A stretch of DNA of 64,000 nt from an uncultured Eubacteriales bacterium. GTDB taxonomy: Bacteria > Bacillota > Clostridia > Oscillospirales > CAG-272. Both the position numbers and the translations under genes were made by a program. This document shows, piece by piece, positions 1 through 8,503 of the stretch. The stretch is taken from the NCBI GenBank assembly GCA_934433485.1, contig CAKRZR010000009.1, positions 1 to 64,000 on the forward strand, read 5' to 3'. The number at the start of each line of letters is the position of its first letter. Position 1 is the stretch's first letter. A model generated the notes under the pieces. That model saw only the letters and a list, made by a program, of their open reading frames with translations. It had not been told where the DNA came from and ran no database searches.

Positions 1-72
1 CACCCGCGCGTACCGATCCAGATCGACCGCCTTCGTCTTCAGCGTGCAGCCGGGGTAGTAGGTTAGTTTCAT
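1..72 (-). CDS. HdrB-like heterodisulfide reductase subunit B, N-terminal fragment
   Basis: Only the first 24 codons lie in the window; the gene runs off the left edge. The peptide begins MKLTYYPGCTLKTKA, the opening of CCG-domain (cysteine-rich) proteins of the HdrB family, which bind iron-sulfur clusters and pass electrons in soluble redox complexes. The start is fixed by an AAGGAG ribosome binding site at 85-90. It follows the dehydrogenase gene by 26 bases on the same strand, so the two are probably co-transcribed. The family call rests on the N-terminus alone; the specific complex cannot be seen. Confidence 0.7.
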   Translation of the reverse strand, partial: MKLTYYPGCTLKTKAVDLDRYARV

Positions 73-98
73 TGTGGATTTATACTCCTTTGTTCCCG

Positions 99-1043
99 TC
101 AAATCTGGACGCCTGCGATGACTTCCTTTAAGGTGTCCGCGCTGTGACGGAGTTTGCCGATTTCTTCCTCAGTCAGCGGAATGTTGACCTTGTTGCGCAC
201 GCCGTTTCTACCGACAAGATTGAGCGTGCTGAGACATACGTCGTCGATACCATATTCGCCGTGCATCATGGTGGAAACGGTCATGGTCGTGTCGATACCG
301 GAAAGAACGCATTTGCAGATGTGGCACACGGACATGGACACCGCGTAGAATGTAGCGCCCTTGCGCGCGATGACTCTGCCGCCGGATTTGCGCACATAGT
401 CCTCGATTTCCTTGAAGTTGAGAACCGGATTGGACATTTCCGTGCCTGCGAAGATCTTCTGGCATTCCGCGATCGGTACGTTGGAGATGTTGGCGACGGA
501 CCACGGGATGAAAGAAGAGTCGCCGTGCTCACCAAAGACGTACGCATGCACATTCGACTGGCTGATGTTGTAGTATTCGGAAAGACGCGCGCGGAGTCTC
601 GCGGTGTCGAGAATGGTGCCGGAGCCGATGATCTGATTTTCCGGCAGACCGGAAAATTTGTGGAAGGTATAGGTCAGGATGTCAACCGGATTCGATACGA
701 TGACGTACGTTGCATCCGGTGCATACTTTGTGATGGACGGGATGATGGACTTTGTGATGTTGACGTTGATCTGCGCCAGCTCCAGACGGGACTGACCGGG
801 CTTCCGCGCAACACCGGAGGTCAATACGACGATGTTGGAGCCTGCCGCGTCCGGATAATCTCCGGCGTAAATGGAGCACGGTGCACAGAACGGTGTACCC
901 TGACGAATGTCCAGTGCTTCACCGAGTGCCTTTTCGCTGTTGATATCGATCATGACGATTTCCGACGCCATGCCCATCATAGCGATGGAGTAGGCGATGG
1001 TCGAACCGACGCTGCCGGTTCCGATGATGGTGATCTTGTTCAT
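99..1043 (-). CDS. Lactate/malate dehydrogenase family protein
   Basis: NAD-dependent 2-hydroxyacid dehydrogenase, 314 residues, the usual length for the family. The Rossmann motif GTGSVG is at residues 8-13 and the catalytic histidine is in FGEHGDS (about residue 173). The start was chosen at MNKITIIG because CAGGAG lies just upstream; a 13-codon extension has no ribosome binding site. In the substrate-specificity loop the sequence is GVARKPGQSR: an Arg stands where classical lactate dehydrogenases carry Gln and malate dehydrogenases carry Arg, so malate/oxaloacetate is a real alternative to lactate/pyruvate. Its own promoter lies at 1106-1133, with a conserved element upstream that is shared with the alcohol dehydrogenase. 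An HdrB-like gene follows. Confidence 0.88.
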   Translation of the reverse strand: MNKITIIGTGSVGSTIAYSIAMMGMASEIVMIDINSEKALGEALDIRQGTPFCAPCSIYAGDYPDAAGSNIVVLTSGVARKPGQSRLELAQINVNITKSIIPSITKYAPDATYVIVSNPVDILTYTFHKFSGLPENQIIGSGTILDTARLRARLSEYYNISQSNVHAYVFGEHGDSSFIPWSVANISNVPIAECQKIFAGTEMSNPVLNFKEIEDYVRKSGGRVIARKGATFYAVSMSVCHICKCVLSGIDTTMTVSTMMHGEYGIDDVCLSTLNLVGRNGVRNKVNIPLTEEEIGKLRHSADTLKEVIAGVQI

Positions 1044-1105
1044 GCTGTATTCTCCTGTTTGGTCAAATATGAAAGAATCCAAGCTATCTGAGCTTCTACG
1101 ACAAT

Positions 1106-1133
1106 ATTATACCATATTCTGCGGGATTTGCAA
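1106..1133 (-). promoter_or_regulatory. Sigma-A promoter of the lactate/malate dehydrogenase gene
   Basis: On the minus strand TTGCAA (1128-1133), a 16-base spacer and TATAAT (1106-1111) lie about 65 bases upstream of the start codon. Confidence 0.75.
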
Positions 1134-1180
1134 ATTGCCGATTTTGCATAATGGGTATTCCATTTATCGATACACTGTAT
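1133..1180 (-). promoter_or_regulatory. Conserved upstream element, copy 1 (dehydrogenase promoter)
   Basis: On the plus strand the block begins AATTGCCG at 1133 and ends GGGTATTCC at 1161, followed by ATCGATA at 1166-1172. The same block occurs at 5232-5260 with 24 of 29 identical bases and at the same distance (22 bases) from the -10 box. It abuts the -35 box, a position typical of an activator or of a repressor that blocks polymerase. The rest of the 338-base gap between the two genes holds the nfn terminator and nothing else I recognise. Confidence 0.6.
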
Positions 1181-1275
1181 ACGGATTGCACTTCATAGAA
1201 AAGTGACGCGCAACGCTGACGACGGAATAACGCCATTTTCCTTCATTATTATATATGTGTCCTTGGGGGACAGGA

Positions 1276-1321
1276 TATAAAAACAGGACGCTGTTTTCCG
1301 GTAGCAGGTTGACAGCGTCCT
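1276..1321 (-). terminator. Terminator after nfnB
   Basis: A perfect 10-bp stem (AGGACGCTGT at 1285-1294, ACAGCGTCCT at 1312-1321) is followed on the minus strand by GTTTTTATAT. Confidence 0.8.
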
Positions 1322-1381
1322 ATAACAAAAATGTAAATTCTTTTTTATCGATATGCAAGCGACGGCTAACTTGTGAAATAA

Positions 1382-2797
1382 TTACTTGGCAAGTCCCATG
1401 CAGTACTCATCGATGGCACGTGCGGCGGTTTTGCCAGCGCCCATCGCAAGAATGACCGTCGCGGCACCGGTTACAGCGTCGCCGCCGGCATAAACTCCCT
1501 CGCGCGAGGTTTTGCCGGTATCCTCTTCGACAACGATACCGCCCCAACGCTGGGTCTCCAGTCCTGCGGTTGTGTTCTTGATGAGCGGATTCGGGGAAGT
1601 GCCAAGTGCCATGATCACGCAGTCCGCGTCCATGACATATTCGCTGCCCGGGATCTCCACCGGACGACGGCGTCCCTTTTCATCCGGTTCACCAAGCTCC
1701 ATACGGATGCATTTGATGGCTTGGACGCAGCCGTTTTTCGGATCGCGCCGGTCGTCGGGATTGTTGTAGCCGAGGATCTCCACAGGGTTGTTGAGCACCA
1801 GAAATTCGATGCCCTCCTCCATGGCATGCTCGACCTCTTCCCGACGTGCGGGCAATTCCTCCATGGAACGCCGGTAGACAATGCTGACCTTGCCGCCGAG
1901 GCGGAGTGCCGTTCTTGCCGCGTCCATTGCTACGTTGCCGCCGCCGACCACGATTACGCGTCCGCCTTTCATGATCGGTGTTTCCGCGTCGTCACGGTAC
2001 GCTTTCATCAGGTTGCTGCGGGTCAGGAACTCGTTCGCGGAGTATACGCCCTTGAGTCCTTCGCCATCGATGCCCATGAACTTCGGCAAACCTGCGCCGG
2101 AACCGATGAACACCGCTTCATAGCCGTCCTCAAACAGCTCATCGATGGTCAGAGTTTTGCCGATGACGACGTTGGTCTCCACATCTACGCCAAGCGCTTT
2201 CAGTCCCTCGACCTCTTTGGCAACGATCGCTTTCGGCAGACGAAATTCCGGGATTCCGTAGACGAGTACGCCGCCTGCTGTATGAAGCGCTTCAAAAATC
2301 GTGACCTTGTAGCCTTTTTTCGCGAGGTCTCCGGCGCAGGTCAATCCGGAAGGACCGGAACCCACGACGGCGACCCGGTGTCCGTTCTGGGCGGGAGCTT
2401 CCATCGGCGTATCGCTGTGCGCATTGTGCCAGTCCGCGACAAACCGTTCCAGTCTCCCGATACCGACCGGCTCCATCTTGATCCCGAGCGTGCATTTGCA
2501 TTCGCACTGGGATTCCTGCGGACATACACGACCGCAAACTGCCGGCAGGGAAGAGGATTTATGGATTACCTGATACGCGCCTTCAAAATCGCCGTCCTTG
2601 ATGTGGCTGATAAAGTCAGGAATCTCGATGTTGACCGGACAGCCGTTCACGCAAGGCTTGTTTTTGCAGTGGAGACAACGGGATGCCTCTGCGATTGCCA
2701 CCTCCGCGGTATAGCCAAGGGCGACCTCGTCAAAATTGTGCGCACGGACCGCGGGATCCTGCGTAGGCATTTCATGTTTTTTCGGATTGATAGCCAT
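1382..2797 (-). CDS. nfnB: NfnB / GltA-type NADPH oxidoreductase subunit
   Basis: Flavoprotein subunit of the NADH-dependent reduced ferredoxin:NADP+ oxidoreductase, also annotated as glutamate synthase small subunit GltA. It has 471 residues. The N-terminus carries two Cys clusters for [4Fe-4S] centres (CLHCKNKPCVNGCPV near residue 41, CGRVCPQESQCECKC near 88). An FAD-binding GSGPSG motif is near 145 and a second nucleotide-binding VVGGGNVAMD near 280. The start has AAGGAG 8 bases upstream. It sits 11 bases after nfnA, and this pairing, with no glutamate synthase large subunit nearby, favours the NfnAB electron-bifurcating role over GltA. Confidence 0.9.
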   Translation of the reverse strand: MAINPKKHEMPTQDPAVRAHNFDEVALGYTAEVAIAEASRCLHCKNKPCVNGCPVNIEIPDFISHIKDGDFEGAYQVIHKSSSLPAVCGRVCPQESQCECKCTLGIKMEPVGIGRLERFVADWHNAHSDTPMEAPAQNGHRVAVVGSGPSGLTCAGDLAKKGYKVTIFEALHTAGGVLVYGIPEFRLPKAIVAKEVEGLKALGVDVETNVVIGKTLTIDELFEDGYEAVFIGSGAGLPKFMGIDGEGLKGVYSANEFLTRSNLMKAYRDDAETPIMKGGRVIVVGGGNVAMDAARTALRLGGKVSIVYRRSMEELPARREEVEHAMEEGIEFLVLNNPVEILGYNNPDDRRDPKNGCVQAIKCIRMELGEPDEKGRRRPVEIPGSEYVMDADCVIMALGTSPNPLIKNTTAGLETQRWGGIVVEEDTGKTSREGVYAGGDAVTGAATVILAMGAGKTAARAIDEYCMGLAK

Positions 2798-2808
2798 GAT
2801 CGTTCTCC

Positions 2809-3657
2809 TTATGCGTTTTTGAAGAGGTTGCAGGTCTTTTCATAGGCATGCCGCTCAAAATCGGTATACATTCTGCCGCGGGACATTGCTTCGTCAAAAT
2901 CCACCTGATAGCCGTCGAAATCAGGACCGTCCACGCAGGCAAACTTCATCACCTTTTTGCCATCCTCATGGAGCGTCAGCCGACATCCACCGCACATTCC
3001 GGTGCCGTCGATCATAATTGGGTTCATCGACACAGTCACGGGAATGCCATACGGACGTGCGGTTTCCACAACGAATTTCATCATAATCAGCGGACCTATG
3101 GTAATGATTTCATCGAATTTCTCGCCGGATTCGAGCATTTCCTTGAGCGGAACGGTCACGTTGCCGTGTCTGCCGACGGTACCGTCGTCGGTCATAAGCA
3201 CGAGTCGGTCAGAAATCGCGGAAAATTCGTCCTCCAGGATCACGATATCCTTGCTGCGGAAGCCGATGATGCTGGTTACGTCTGCACCGAGCCGGTGAAA
3301 TTCCTCCGCAACGGGCATAGCGATTGCGCATCCGACGCCGCCGCCGATTACGCAGACCTTTTTCACACCATCCGTTTTGGTCGCAACGCCAAGCGGACCG
3401 ACAAAATCGGAGATAGATTCGCCCGCATTCTTGTGATTGAGCAGTGCCGTGGTCGCGCCGACAATTTGGAAAATGATTTTGACAGTGCCTTCCTCCGGAT
3501 CGCAGCCTGCGACAGTCAACGGGATCCGTTCTCCCTCGTCGTCCACGCGCAGAATGATGAACTGACCGGGCTTTGCCTTACGTGCTACCAGCGGCGCTTC
3601 GATTTCCATCTGTGTAACCGTCGGATTCAGCACACGCTTTCGTATGATTTTGTACAT
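2809..3657 (-). CDS. nfnA: NfnA, ferredoxin-NADP reductase / sulfide dehydrogenase-type subunit
   Basis: FAD/[2Fe-2S] subunit that handles NADH in the NfnAB electron-bifurcating complex. The first third is a ferredoxin-reductase-like FAD domain (KPGQFIILR, ERIPLTV). A nucleotide-binding VIGGGVGCA follows near residue 105, and a Cys set GMCGGCR with a further Cys in MKFACVDGP near the C-terminus matches the [2Fe-2S] site of PyrK/SudB-like proteins. The start was set at MYKIIRK, preceded by AAGGAG; a 6-codon extension overlaps that ribosome binding site. It is the first gene of the nfnA-nfnB operon. Confidence 0.9.
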   Translation of the reverse strand: MYKIIRKRVLNPTVTQMEIEAPLVARKAKPGQFIILRVDDEGERIPLTVAGCDPEEGTVKIIFQIVGATTALLNHKNAGESISDFVGPLGVATKTDGVKKVCVIGGGVGCAIAMPVAEEFHRLGADVTSIIGFRSKDIVILEDEFSAISDRLVLMTDDGTVGRHGNVTVPLKEMLESGEKFDEIITIGPLIMMKFVVETARPYGIPVTVSMNPIMIDGTGMCGGCRLTLHEDGKKVMKFACVDGPDFDGYQVDFDEAMSRGRMYTDFERHAYEKTCNLFKNA

Positions 3658-3769
3658 TCTTTTTTCTCCTTCCATCCCATGTGGAATTGCGCAATAAAAT
3701 GCGGGAGTCTTGTATTTTTATTGATTCGCTCCGCCGAGCAGAAAAGGGAGTCGAAATCGTCTACCTCTT

Positions 3770-3798
3770 ATTGTATCACAAAATACGCAATTTGTGAA
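3770..3798 (-). promoter_or_regulatory. Probable promoter of nfnAB
   Basis: On the minus strand TTCACA (3793-3798), 17-base spacer, TACAAT (3770-3775), about 110 bases upstream of nfnA. The remainder of the 300-base gap holds the alcohol dehydrogenase terminator. Confidence 0.55.
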
Positions 3799-3890
3799 TA
3801 GCAAACCGAGATTTTTTCTGTGCAATCGCTTCCATTTGTGACACGGCAGACGATTCTGCGCCACAGTGCCATTTGGATAAGCATGCATTT

Positions 3891-3926
3891 CAAAGAAAAG
3901 CGACTGCCGGAGGTGACAGTCGCTTT
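3891..3926 (-). terminator. Terminator after the alcohol dehydrogenase gene
   Basis: Stem AAAGCGACT (3897-3905) with AGTCGCTTT (3918-3926), followed on the minus strand by TTCTTTG. Confidence 0.75.
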
Positions 3927-3958
3927 CACTCCGGAATATACCGGCGGAGATGTTTGTT

Positions 3959-5176
3959 TTAGAAGTCGATTTCGGTGTCGTAGTAGCAGGCGGTGAGCAG
4001 CTTTTCCATTTCTTCCACCGTCGGGATGCGCGGGTTGGAACCGGTGCAGGCGTCGCCAATCGCGTTGACGGCGATGTCGTGCAGGCGGGTCTTGAACACT
4101 TCTTCCGGAACGAAGCCGTTTTCCGTCGGATAGCTGTCCGCGCCATAGTTCTTGATGCAGTGCGGGATATTCAGCTCATCGTTCATGTGACGCAGATGTG
4201 CGATCAGGAGAGCAACCTTTTCCTCGTTGGTGTTGCCGCCGAGCTGCATGTTGTCCGCGATCATACCGTAACGAGCGGCTGCTTCCGGATTCTTGGCGTT
4301 GAAAGCGATTACCTTCGGCAGATACATAGCGTTCGCAGCACCGTGGATGATGTGCGCGCCGTAGTCCGCAAACGCAGCGCCGGTCTTATGCGCCATGGAG
4401 TGAACGATACCGAGCAGCGCGTTGGAGAATGCCATGCCGGCGAGACACTGTGCGTTGTGCATGGAGTCGCGTTTTGCCATGTCGCCGTTGTAGGACGGGA
4501 TCAGGTCGGACTGGATCATGCGGATGGCGTGCAGTGCGAGCGGGTCGGTAAAATCGCAGTGTGCGGTAGAAACATAGGCTTCAATGGCGTGGGTCATTGC
4601 GTCCATACCGGTGTGCGCCACGAGCTTCTTCGGCATCGTTTCGGCAAGCTCCGGGTCGACGATTGCCACATCCGGGGTGATTTCAAAGTCTGCGATCGGG
4701 TACTTGATGCCCTTTTCGTAGTCGGTGATAATGGAGAACGCTGTGACCTCGGTTGCGGTGCCGGAGGTGGAAGAAATCGCGCAGAAGTGTGCTTTTCTGC
4801 GAAGCTTCGGCAGACCGAATACCTTGCACATATCTTCAAAGGTTACTTCGGGATACTCGTACTTGATCCACATCGCCTTTGCCGCGTCGATCGGAGAACC
4901 GCCGCCAATGGCTACGATCCAGTCAGGCTGGAACTTTTCCATAGCCGCCGCGCCGCGCATAACGGTTTCCACGGACGGGTCAGGCTCAATACCCTCAAAC
5001 AATTCGACCTCCATGCCGGCTTCCTTCAGGTAGGATACCGCGCGGTCTAAGAAACCAAAACGCTTCATAGAGCCGCCGCCCACACATACGATTGCGCGCT
5101 TGCCCTCAAAGGTTTTCAGAGCTTCCAGTGCGCCCTTGCCATGATAAATATCTCTCGGTAAAGTAAAACGTGCCAT
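3959..5176 (-). CDS. Iron-containing alcohol dehydrogenase
   Basis: Group III NAD(P)-dependent alcohol dehydrogenase, 405 residues, typical length. The nucleotide loop AIGGGSPIDAAKA and the iron-binding region HTGMDAMTHAIEAY, VHSMAHKTGA and YGAHIIHGAANA are all present. It probably reduces an aldehyde to an alcohol to dispose of NADH in fermentation; the natural substrate cannot be read from the sequence. The start was chosen at MARFTLPRD because GGGAGG lies just upstream, whereas the 24-codon extension contains that site. It is monocistronic: promoter at 5205-5233, terminator at 3891-3926. Confidence 0.92.
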   Translation of the reverse strand: MARFTLPRDIYHGKGALEALKTFEGKRAIVCVGGGSMKRFGFLDRAVSYLKEAGMEVELFEGIEPDPSVETVMRGAAAMEKFQPDWIVAIGGGSPIDAAKAMWIKYEYPEVTFEDMCKVFGLPKLRRKAHFCAISSTSGTATEVTAFSIITDYEKGIKYPIADFEITPDVAIVDPELAETMPKKLVAHTGMDAMTHAIEAYVSTAHCDFTDPLALHAIRMIQSDLIPSYNGDMAKRDSMHNAQCLAGMAFSNALLGIVHSMAHKTGAAFADYGAHIIHGAANAMYLPKVIAFNAKNPEAAARYGMIADNMQLGGNTNEEKVALLIAHLRHMNDELNIPHCIKNYGADSYPTENGFVPEEVFKTRLHDIAVNAIGDACTGSNPRIPTVEEMEKLLTACYYDTEIDF

Positions 5177-5204
5177 AACAGAACCTCCCTTGTTTGTTGG
5201 CTCT

Positions 5205-5233
5205 ATTATAGCACGTTTTATTCGTTTTGGGAA
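5205..5233 (-). promoter_or_regulatory. Promoter of the alcohol dehydrogenase gene
   Basis: Minus strand TATAAT (5205-5210) with a weak TTCCCA -35 (5228-5233) at 17-base spacing. The poor -35 box fits dependence on an activator bound at the adjacent conserved element. Confidence 0.6.
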
Positions 5234-5280
5234 TTGCCGCTTTGTCATATGGGGTATTCCGGAATCGATATAATGTGTAC
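5232..5280 (-). promoter_or_regulatory. Conserved upstream element, copy 2 (alcohol dehydrogenase promoter)
   Basis: Begins AATTGCCG at 5232 and ends GGGTATTCC at 5260, with ATCGATA at 5264-5270. It matches the element at 1133-1161 in sequence and in spacing from the -10 box. The rest of the stretch up to proC (5281-5474) shows no gene; small hairpins there are not convincing terminators. Confidence 0.6.
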
Positions 5281-5474
5281 TGAATTGACAAAAGAGAACA
5301 AAAACAGACGGTGCGAAAAGAAAACGGATTATGGAATTGCTACATTGAGTGCTTTTGAACGAAAAATAAAATCACAAATTGTCCGTAAATGTTGAGAAAA
5401 TCCGAAAAAAGTCGTTACAAATTTCATCTGCGGATGACGCGTCGCAGTCTGTTCTGCTTTCACGCAGCGCTACC

Positions 5475-6278
5475 TTATTTTGCAAGTCCCAGTGTGCGCT
5501 CATAGGCGGCGATCACGGCGTCCATGGCGGCGGCGCGGAATCCGTTTTCCTCCAGCGTGCGCACTCCCGCGATGGTCGTGCCTGCCGGAGAGGTGACGGC
5601 GTCCTTCATCGCGCCCGGATGGGTACCCGTTTCGGCAAGGAGGCGCCCGGTGCCGATTACGGTCTGAATGGCAAGCTCCATGGCAGAAGCGCGAGGCAGT
5701 CCGCACGCCACACCGCCGTCCGCCATCGCTTCAATGAACAGGCACACAAACGCCGGACCGCAGCCGGAGATGGCACTCCCCGCGTCGATTTTCGATTCCG
5801 CAAGCGGCAGCAGCACACCGGCATGGGTAAACATTGTCCGGAAATCCGCGACCGCTTCCTCCGGCACATCCGATGTGTGATCGTAGAGAATCATCGCTTC
5901 TCCGACAGACGCCGCGACATTGGGCATCAGTCGGATCACTGGGCAGTCATACCCGGCAAGCGCGCGGATTTTCTCCATTGCGACACCTGCCGCCATCGAA
6001 ATGAGCACCGGTTTTTCCGTCCGTGCGGCGAGGATCGGGGAGAGAGACGCAAGCAGACCCGGCAGTCCCTGTGGTTTCACGCCGAGGAGGATATAGTCCG
6101 CGCCATCCGCGATTTCCGCTGCCGTCACCCCCTGACAACCGTATTTATCCGTAAACGCGGTGACCTTTTCAATGTCCGCGTCGCAGATGAGAATGTCACA
6201 GCCGGCGACGGTCTTGCAGATCGCCGTAAGCAGCGCGCCGCCCATGTTGCCGATACCGATACAACCGATTTTTTTCAT
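5475..6278 (-). CDS. proC: Pyrroline-5-carboxylate reductase
   Basis: Last step of proline synthesis: reduces 1-pyrroline-5-carboxylate to L-proline with NAD(P)H in the cytoplasm. The protein has 267 residues, full length for the family. The Rossmann motif IGIGNMGGAL is at residues 6-15, and the C-terminal signature region DAVTSPAGTTIAGVRTLEENGFR (described here by its ends, DAVTSPAG and LEENGFR) is typical of ProC. It is the last gene of proB-proA-proC, 59 bases after proA. Confidence 0.95.
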   Translation of the reverse strand: MKKIGCIGIGNMGGALLTAICKTVAGCDILICDADIEKVTAFTDKYGCQGVTAAEIADGADYILLGVKPQGLPGLLASLSPILAARTEKPVLISMAAGVAMEKIRALAGYDCPVIRLMPNVAASVGEAMILYDHTSDVPEEAVADFRTMFTHAGVLLPLAESKIDAGSAISGCGPAFVCLFIEAMADGGVACGLPRASAMELAIQTVIGTGRLLAETGTHPGAMKDAVTSPAGTTIAGVRTLEENGFRAAAMDAVIAAYERTLGLAK

Positions 6279-6337
6279 ACAATTACGCCTTCTTTATCCT
6301 GGAATAGTAGAAATACAGTATTTTTGTGTAGCTGGCT

Positions 6338-7603
6338 TTAACGGATCTGACCATTGCCGCGGATGATGTATTTGTAGCTGCAAAGTGCTTCCAGACCCAT
6401 CGGTCCTCTGGCATGCAGCTTTTGTGTGGAAATACCCATTTCACAGCCGAGACCAAACTCGCCGCCGTCTGTGAACCGCGTGGAAGCGTTCCAGTATACA
6501 GCCGCGCTGTCCACGCCGTTCAAAAACGCTTCCGCAGCCGCTGCATCTGCTGTTATGATCGCTTCGCTGTGGTGTGTGGAATGCCTGCGGATGTGCGAAA
6601 CCGCTGCCGCCACACCGTCCACGAGGCGCACTGCCAAAATGTAGTCGAGAAATTCCGTATCAAAATCCGCATCCGTGGCAGGGACTGCCTCCGCGCCCAG
6701 AATTGCCGCCGCATCTTTGTCACATCGCAGTGTCACCTGCGTTTTTCCGGCAAGCATGCGGTCGTCACGGAGCGTTTTTGCCAGCTTTGGCAGAAATTCC
6801 GCCGCGATCGCGCGATCTACCAGGCAGACCTCCGCCGCGTTGCATACCGAGGGACGGCTCGTTTTCGCGTTTTCGAGGATGGACAACGCCATAGCCTGAT
6901 CCGCCGCCTTGTCCACGTAAATATGGCAGATGCCGGTACCTGTTTCAATGCAGGGAACCTTCGCGTTTTCCACACAGCTCTGGATCAGTCCCTTTCCGCC
7001 GCGCGGGATGAGCAGATCGATGTATCCGACGGCACGCATCAGCTCTCCGGCACTTTCTCTGGTGGTGTCCTCCACGAGCTGTACCCACAGCGGATCCCCA
7101 CAGGCGGTAGACAATCCCTTCTGCATGGCTTCGACGATGGTGTGCGCACTGTTCCACGCTTCCTTGCCGCTGCGGAGAATGCACGCGTTTGCGCTTTTGA
7201 GGCAAAGGGATGCGGCATCAGACGTGACATTCGGGCGGCTTTCGTAGATGATGGCGATTACGCCAAGCGGCACGGCGGTTTTTTCGATCCGCAGTCCGTT
7301 CGGACGTTCCGTCACCGACAGTACCCGACCAACCGGATCGGGCAATGCGGCAACTGCGCGCACGCCGTCCGCCATAGAACGGATTCTGCCTTCGTCCAAA
7401 CGGAGCCGGTCGAGCATTACATCAGAGATCTTTCCCTGCGCCTTTTCCATATCCATTGCATTTGCCGTCAAGATAGCGTCTGTGTGGGAGAGGATTGCGT
7501 CTGCCATTGCGTGAAGATATCGATTGCGCGTTTCTGTGTTGGTACCGCTGAGTGCGGCGGCATGCTCACGCGCGTCCTGTAAAATCGCTTGTGTCGTTTT
7601 CAT
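6338..7603 (-). CDS. proA: Glutamate-5-semialdehyde dehydrogenase
   Basis: Second step of proline synthesis: NADPH-dependent reduction of gamma-glutamyl phosphate to glutamate semialdehyde. It has 421 residues with the aldehyde dehydrogenase superfamily fold and the catalytic Cys in RPSVCNAAE (near residue 258). The start codon overlaps the stop of proB by four bases (ATGA), so translation is coupled, as expected for enzymes that hand over an unstable phosphate. AAAGGAAC precedes the start. Confidence 0.95.
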   Translation of the reverse strand: MKTTQAILQDAREHAAALSGTNTETRNRYLHAMADAILSHTDAILTANAMDMEKAQGKISDVMLDRLRLDEGRIRSMADGVRAVAALPDPVGRVLSVTERPNGLRIEKTAVPLGVIAIIYESRPNVTSDAASLCLKSANACILRSGKEAWNSAHTIVEAMQKGLSTACGDPLWVQLVEDTTRESAGELMRAVGYIDLLIPRGGKGLIQSCVENAKVPCIETGTGICHIYVDKAADQAMALSILENAKTSRPSVCNAAEVCLVDRAIAAEFLPKLAKTLRDDRMLAGKTQVTLRCDKDAAAILGAEAVPATDADFDTEFLDYILAVRLVDGVAAAVSHIRRHSTHHSEAIITADAAAAEAFLNGVDSAAVYWNASTRFTDGGEFGLGCEMGISTQKLHARGPMGLEALCSYKYIIRGNGQIR

Positions 7604-8382
7604 ATCCGTTCCTTTCCGAGAAACCGGGTCCCGATCGGTGCTCCGTCCACAATTGCATAGAGAATTTCCGGATCCTTGCCGTTTGCGATCACCATGTCCA
7701 CGCCGGCATCCATGGAGATTTGCGCGGCTTTCAGCTTTGTAGCCATGCCGCCGGTACCGTTTTGGGTCCCCTTTCCGCCGGCATGCGCGATAAGCTCCGG
7801 GGTGATCGCGGGAACGACCGGGATCAGTCGCGCGTCCGCCGCGGTGCGTGGATCGTCCGTGAACAGACCGTCGATGTCGGATAAAAGGATGAGAAGATCC
7901 GCCGACAGGGAAGTGGCAACGATCGCGCCCAGAGTGTCGTTGTCGCCGATGAGTCCCTCCGTGATCTCGTCCGTCGCTACCGTGTCGTTTTCGTTTACGA
8001 TCGGCAGCACCTGCATGTCAAGAAGATGGCGCATGGTCCCTGTGAAATTCGCTTTGCGTACCGGATCACCGACATCTGCCGCAGTCAGAAGGATCTGCGC
8101 GACGACATGGTTGTACTCCGAGAATAGTTTATCATAAATATACATGAGCTCGCACTGCCCAACCGCGGCAGCAGCCTGTTTTCCAGCCACCGTGGACGGT
8201 CGTTCTCTAAGCGATAGCTTGCCCATACCCATCGCGATGGCGCCGGAGGATACGAGAATGATCTCGTGCCCGGCGTTTTTCAGATCGCTCAACACCTTGC
8301 AGAACTCCTCCATGTGGCGGATGTTGAGATGTCCCGAGGGATGCGTCAGTGTAGACGTCCCCACCTTTACAACAATGCGCAT
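7600..8382 (-). CDS. proB: Glutamate 5-kinase
   Basis: First and usually feedback-controlled step of proline synthesis: phosphorylates the gamma-carboxyl of glutamate. The amino-acid kinase motifs are VVKVGTSTL at the N-terminus, IVSSGAIAMG near residue 48 and GTGGMATKLKAA near 210. At 260 residues it lacks the C-terminal PUA domain found in longer ProB proteins, as in several Gram-positive species. The ATG at 8382 aligns with family starts but has no good ribosome binding site. AGGAAAGGAA lies about 25 bases upstream, next to a TTG at 8427, so a slightly longer start is possible. Confidence 0.92.
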   Translation of the reverse strand: MRIVVKVGTSTLTHPSGHLNIRHMEEFCKVLSDLKNAGHEIILVSSGAIAMGMGKLSLRERPSTVAGKQAAAAVGQCELMYIYDKLFSEYNHVVAQILLTAADVGDPVRKANFTGTMRHLLDMQVLPIVNENDTVATDEITEGLIGDNDTLGAIVATSLSADLLILLSDIDGLFTDDPRTAADARLIPVVPAITPELIAHAGGKGTQNGTGGMATKLKAAQISMDAGVDMVIANGKDPEILYAIVDGAPIGTRFLGKERI

Positions 8383-8474
8383 ACTGTATACCAGCGGAAA
8401 ACCGCGTAATTCCTTTCCTGCGAACAAAAACCGCTATAAGGCACAGTACCATGCCTATGAAAAAATATACACAT

Positions 8475-8503
8475 ATTATACTATAGTGCCGTCCAAATTG
8501 CAA
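8475..8503 (-). promoter_or_regulatory. Promoter of proBAC
   Basis: Minus strand TTGCAA (8498-8503), 17-base spacer, TATAAT (8475-8480), about 90 bases upstream of proB. Confidence 0.75.

Noticed and set aside
144..1091. Long open frame on the plus strand opposite the lactate/malate dehydrogenase
   Set aside because: It is a shadow of the real gene: no ribosome binding site and a His/Arg/Asp-rich translation without recognisable domains. The same holds for long opposing frames at 1721-2845, 3950-5050, 9044-10114, 10886-12112, 12158-13591, 13919-15346, 16308-17597, 21762-23249, 40561-42063 and 56981-58504.
3770..3800. Possible Rex operator at the nfnAB promoter
   Set aside because: TTCACAAAT and TTTGTGAT-like halves are present, but they do not form the TTGTGAAnnnnTTCACAA-type palindrome at proper spacing.
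8383..8474. T-box or other riboswitch leader before proB
   Set aside because: The leader is short and shows no T-box sequence, specifier loop or terminator/antiterminator pair.
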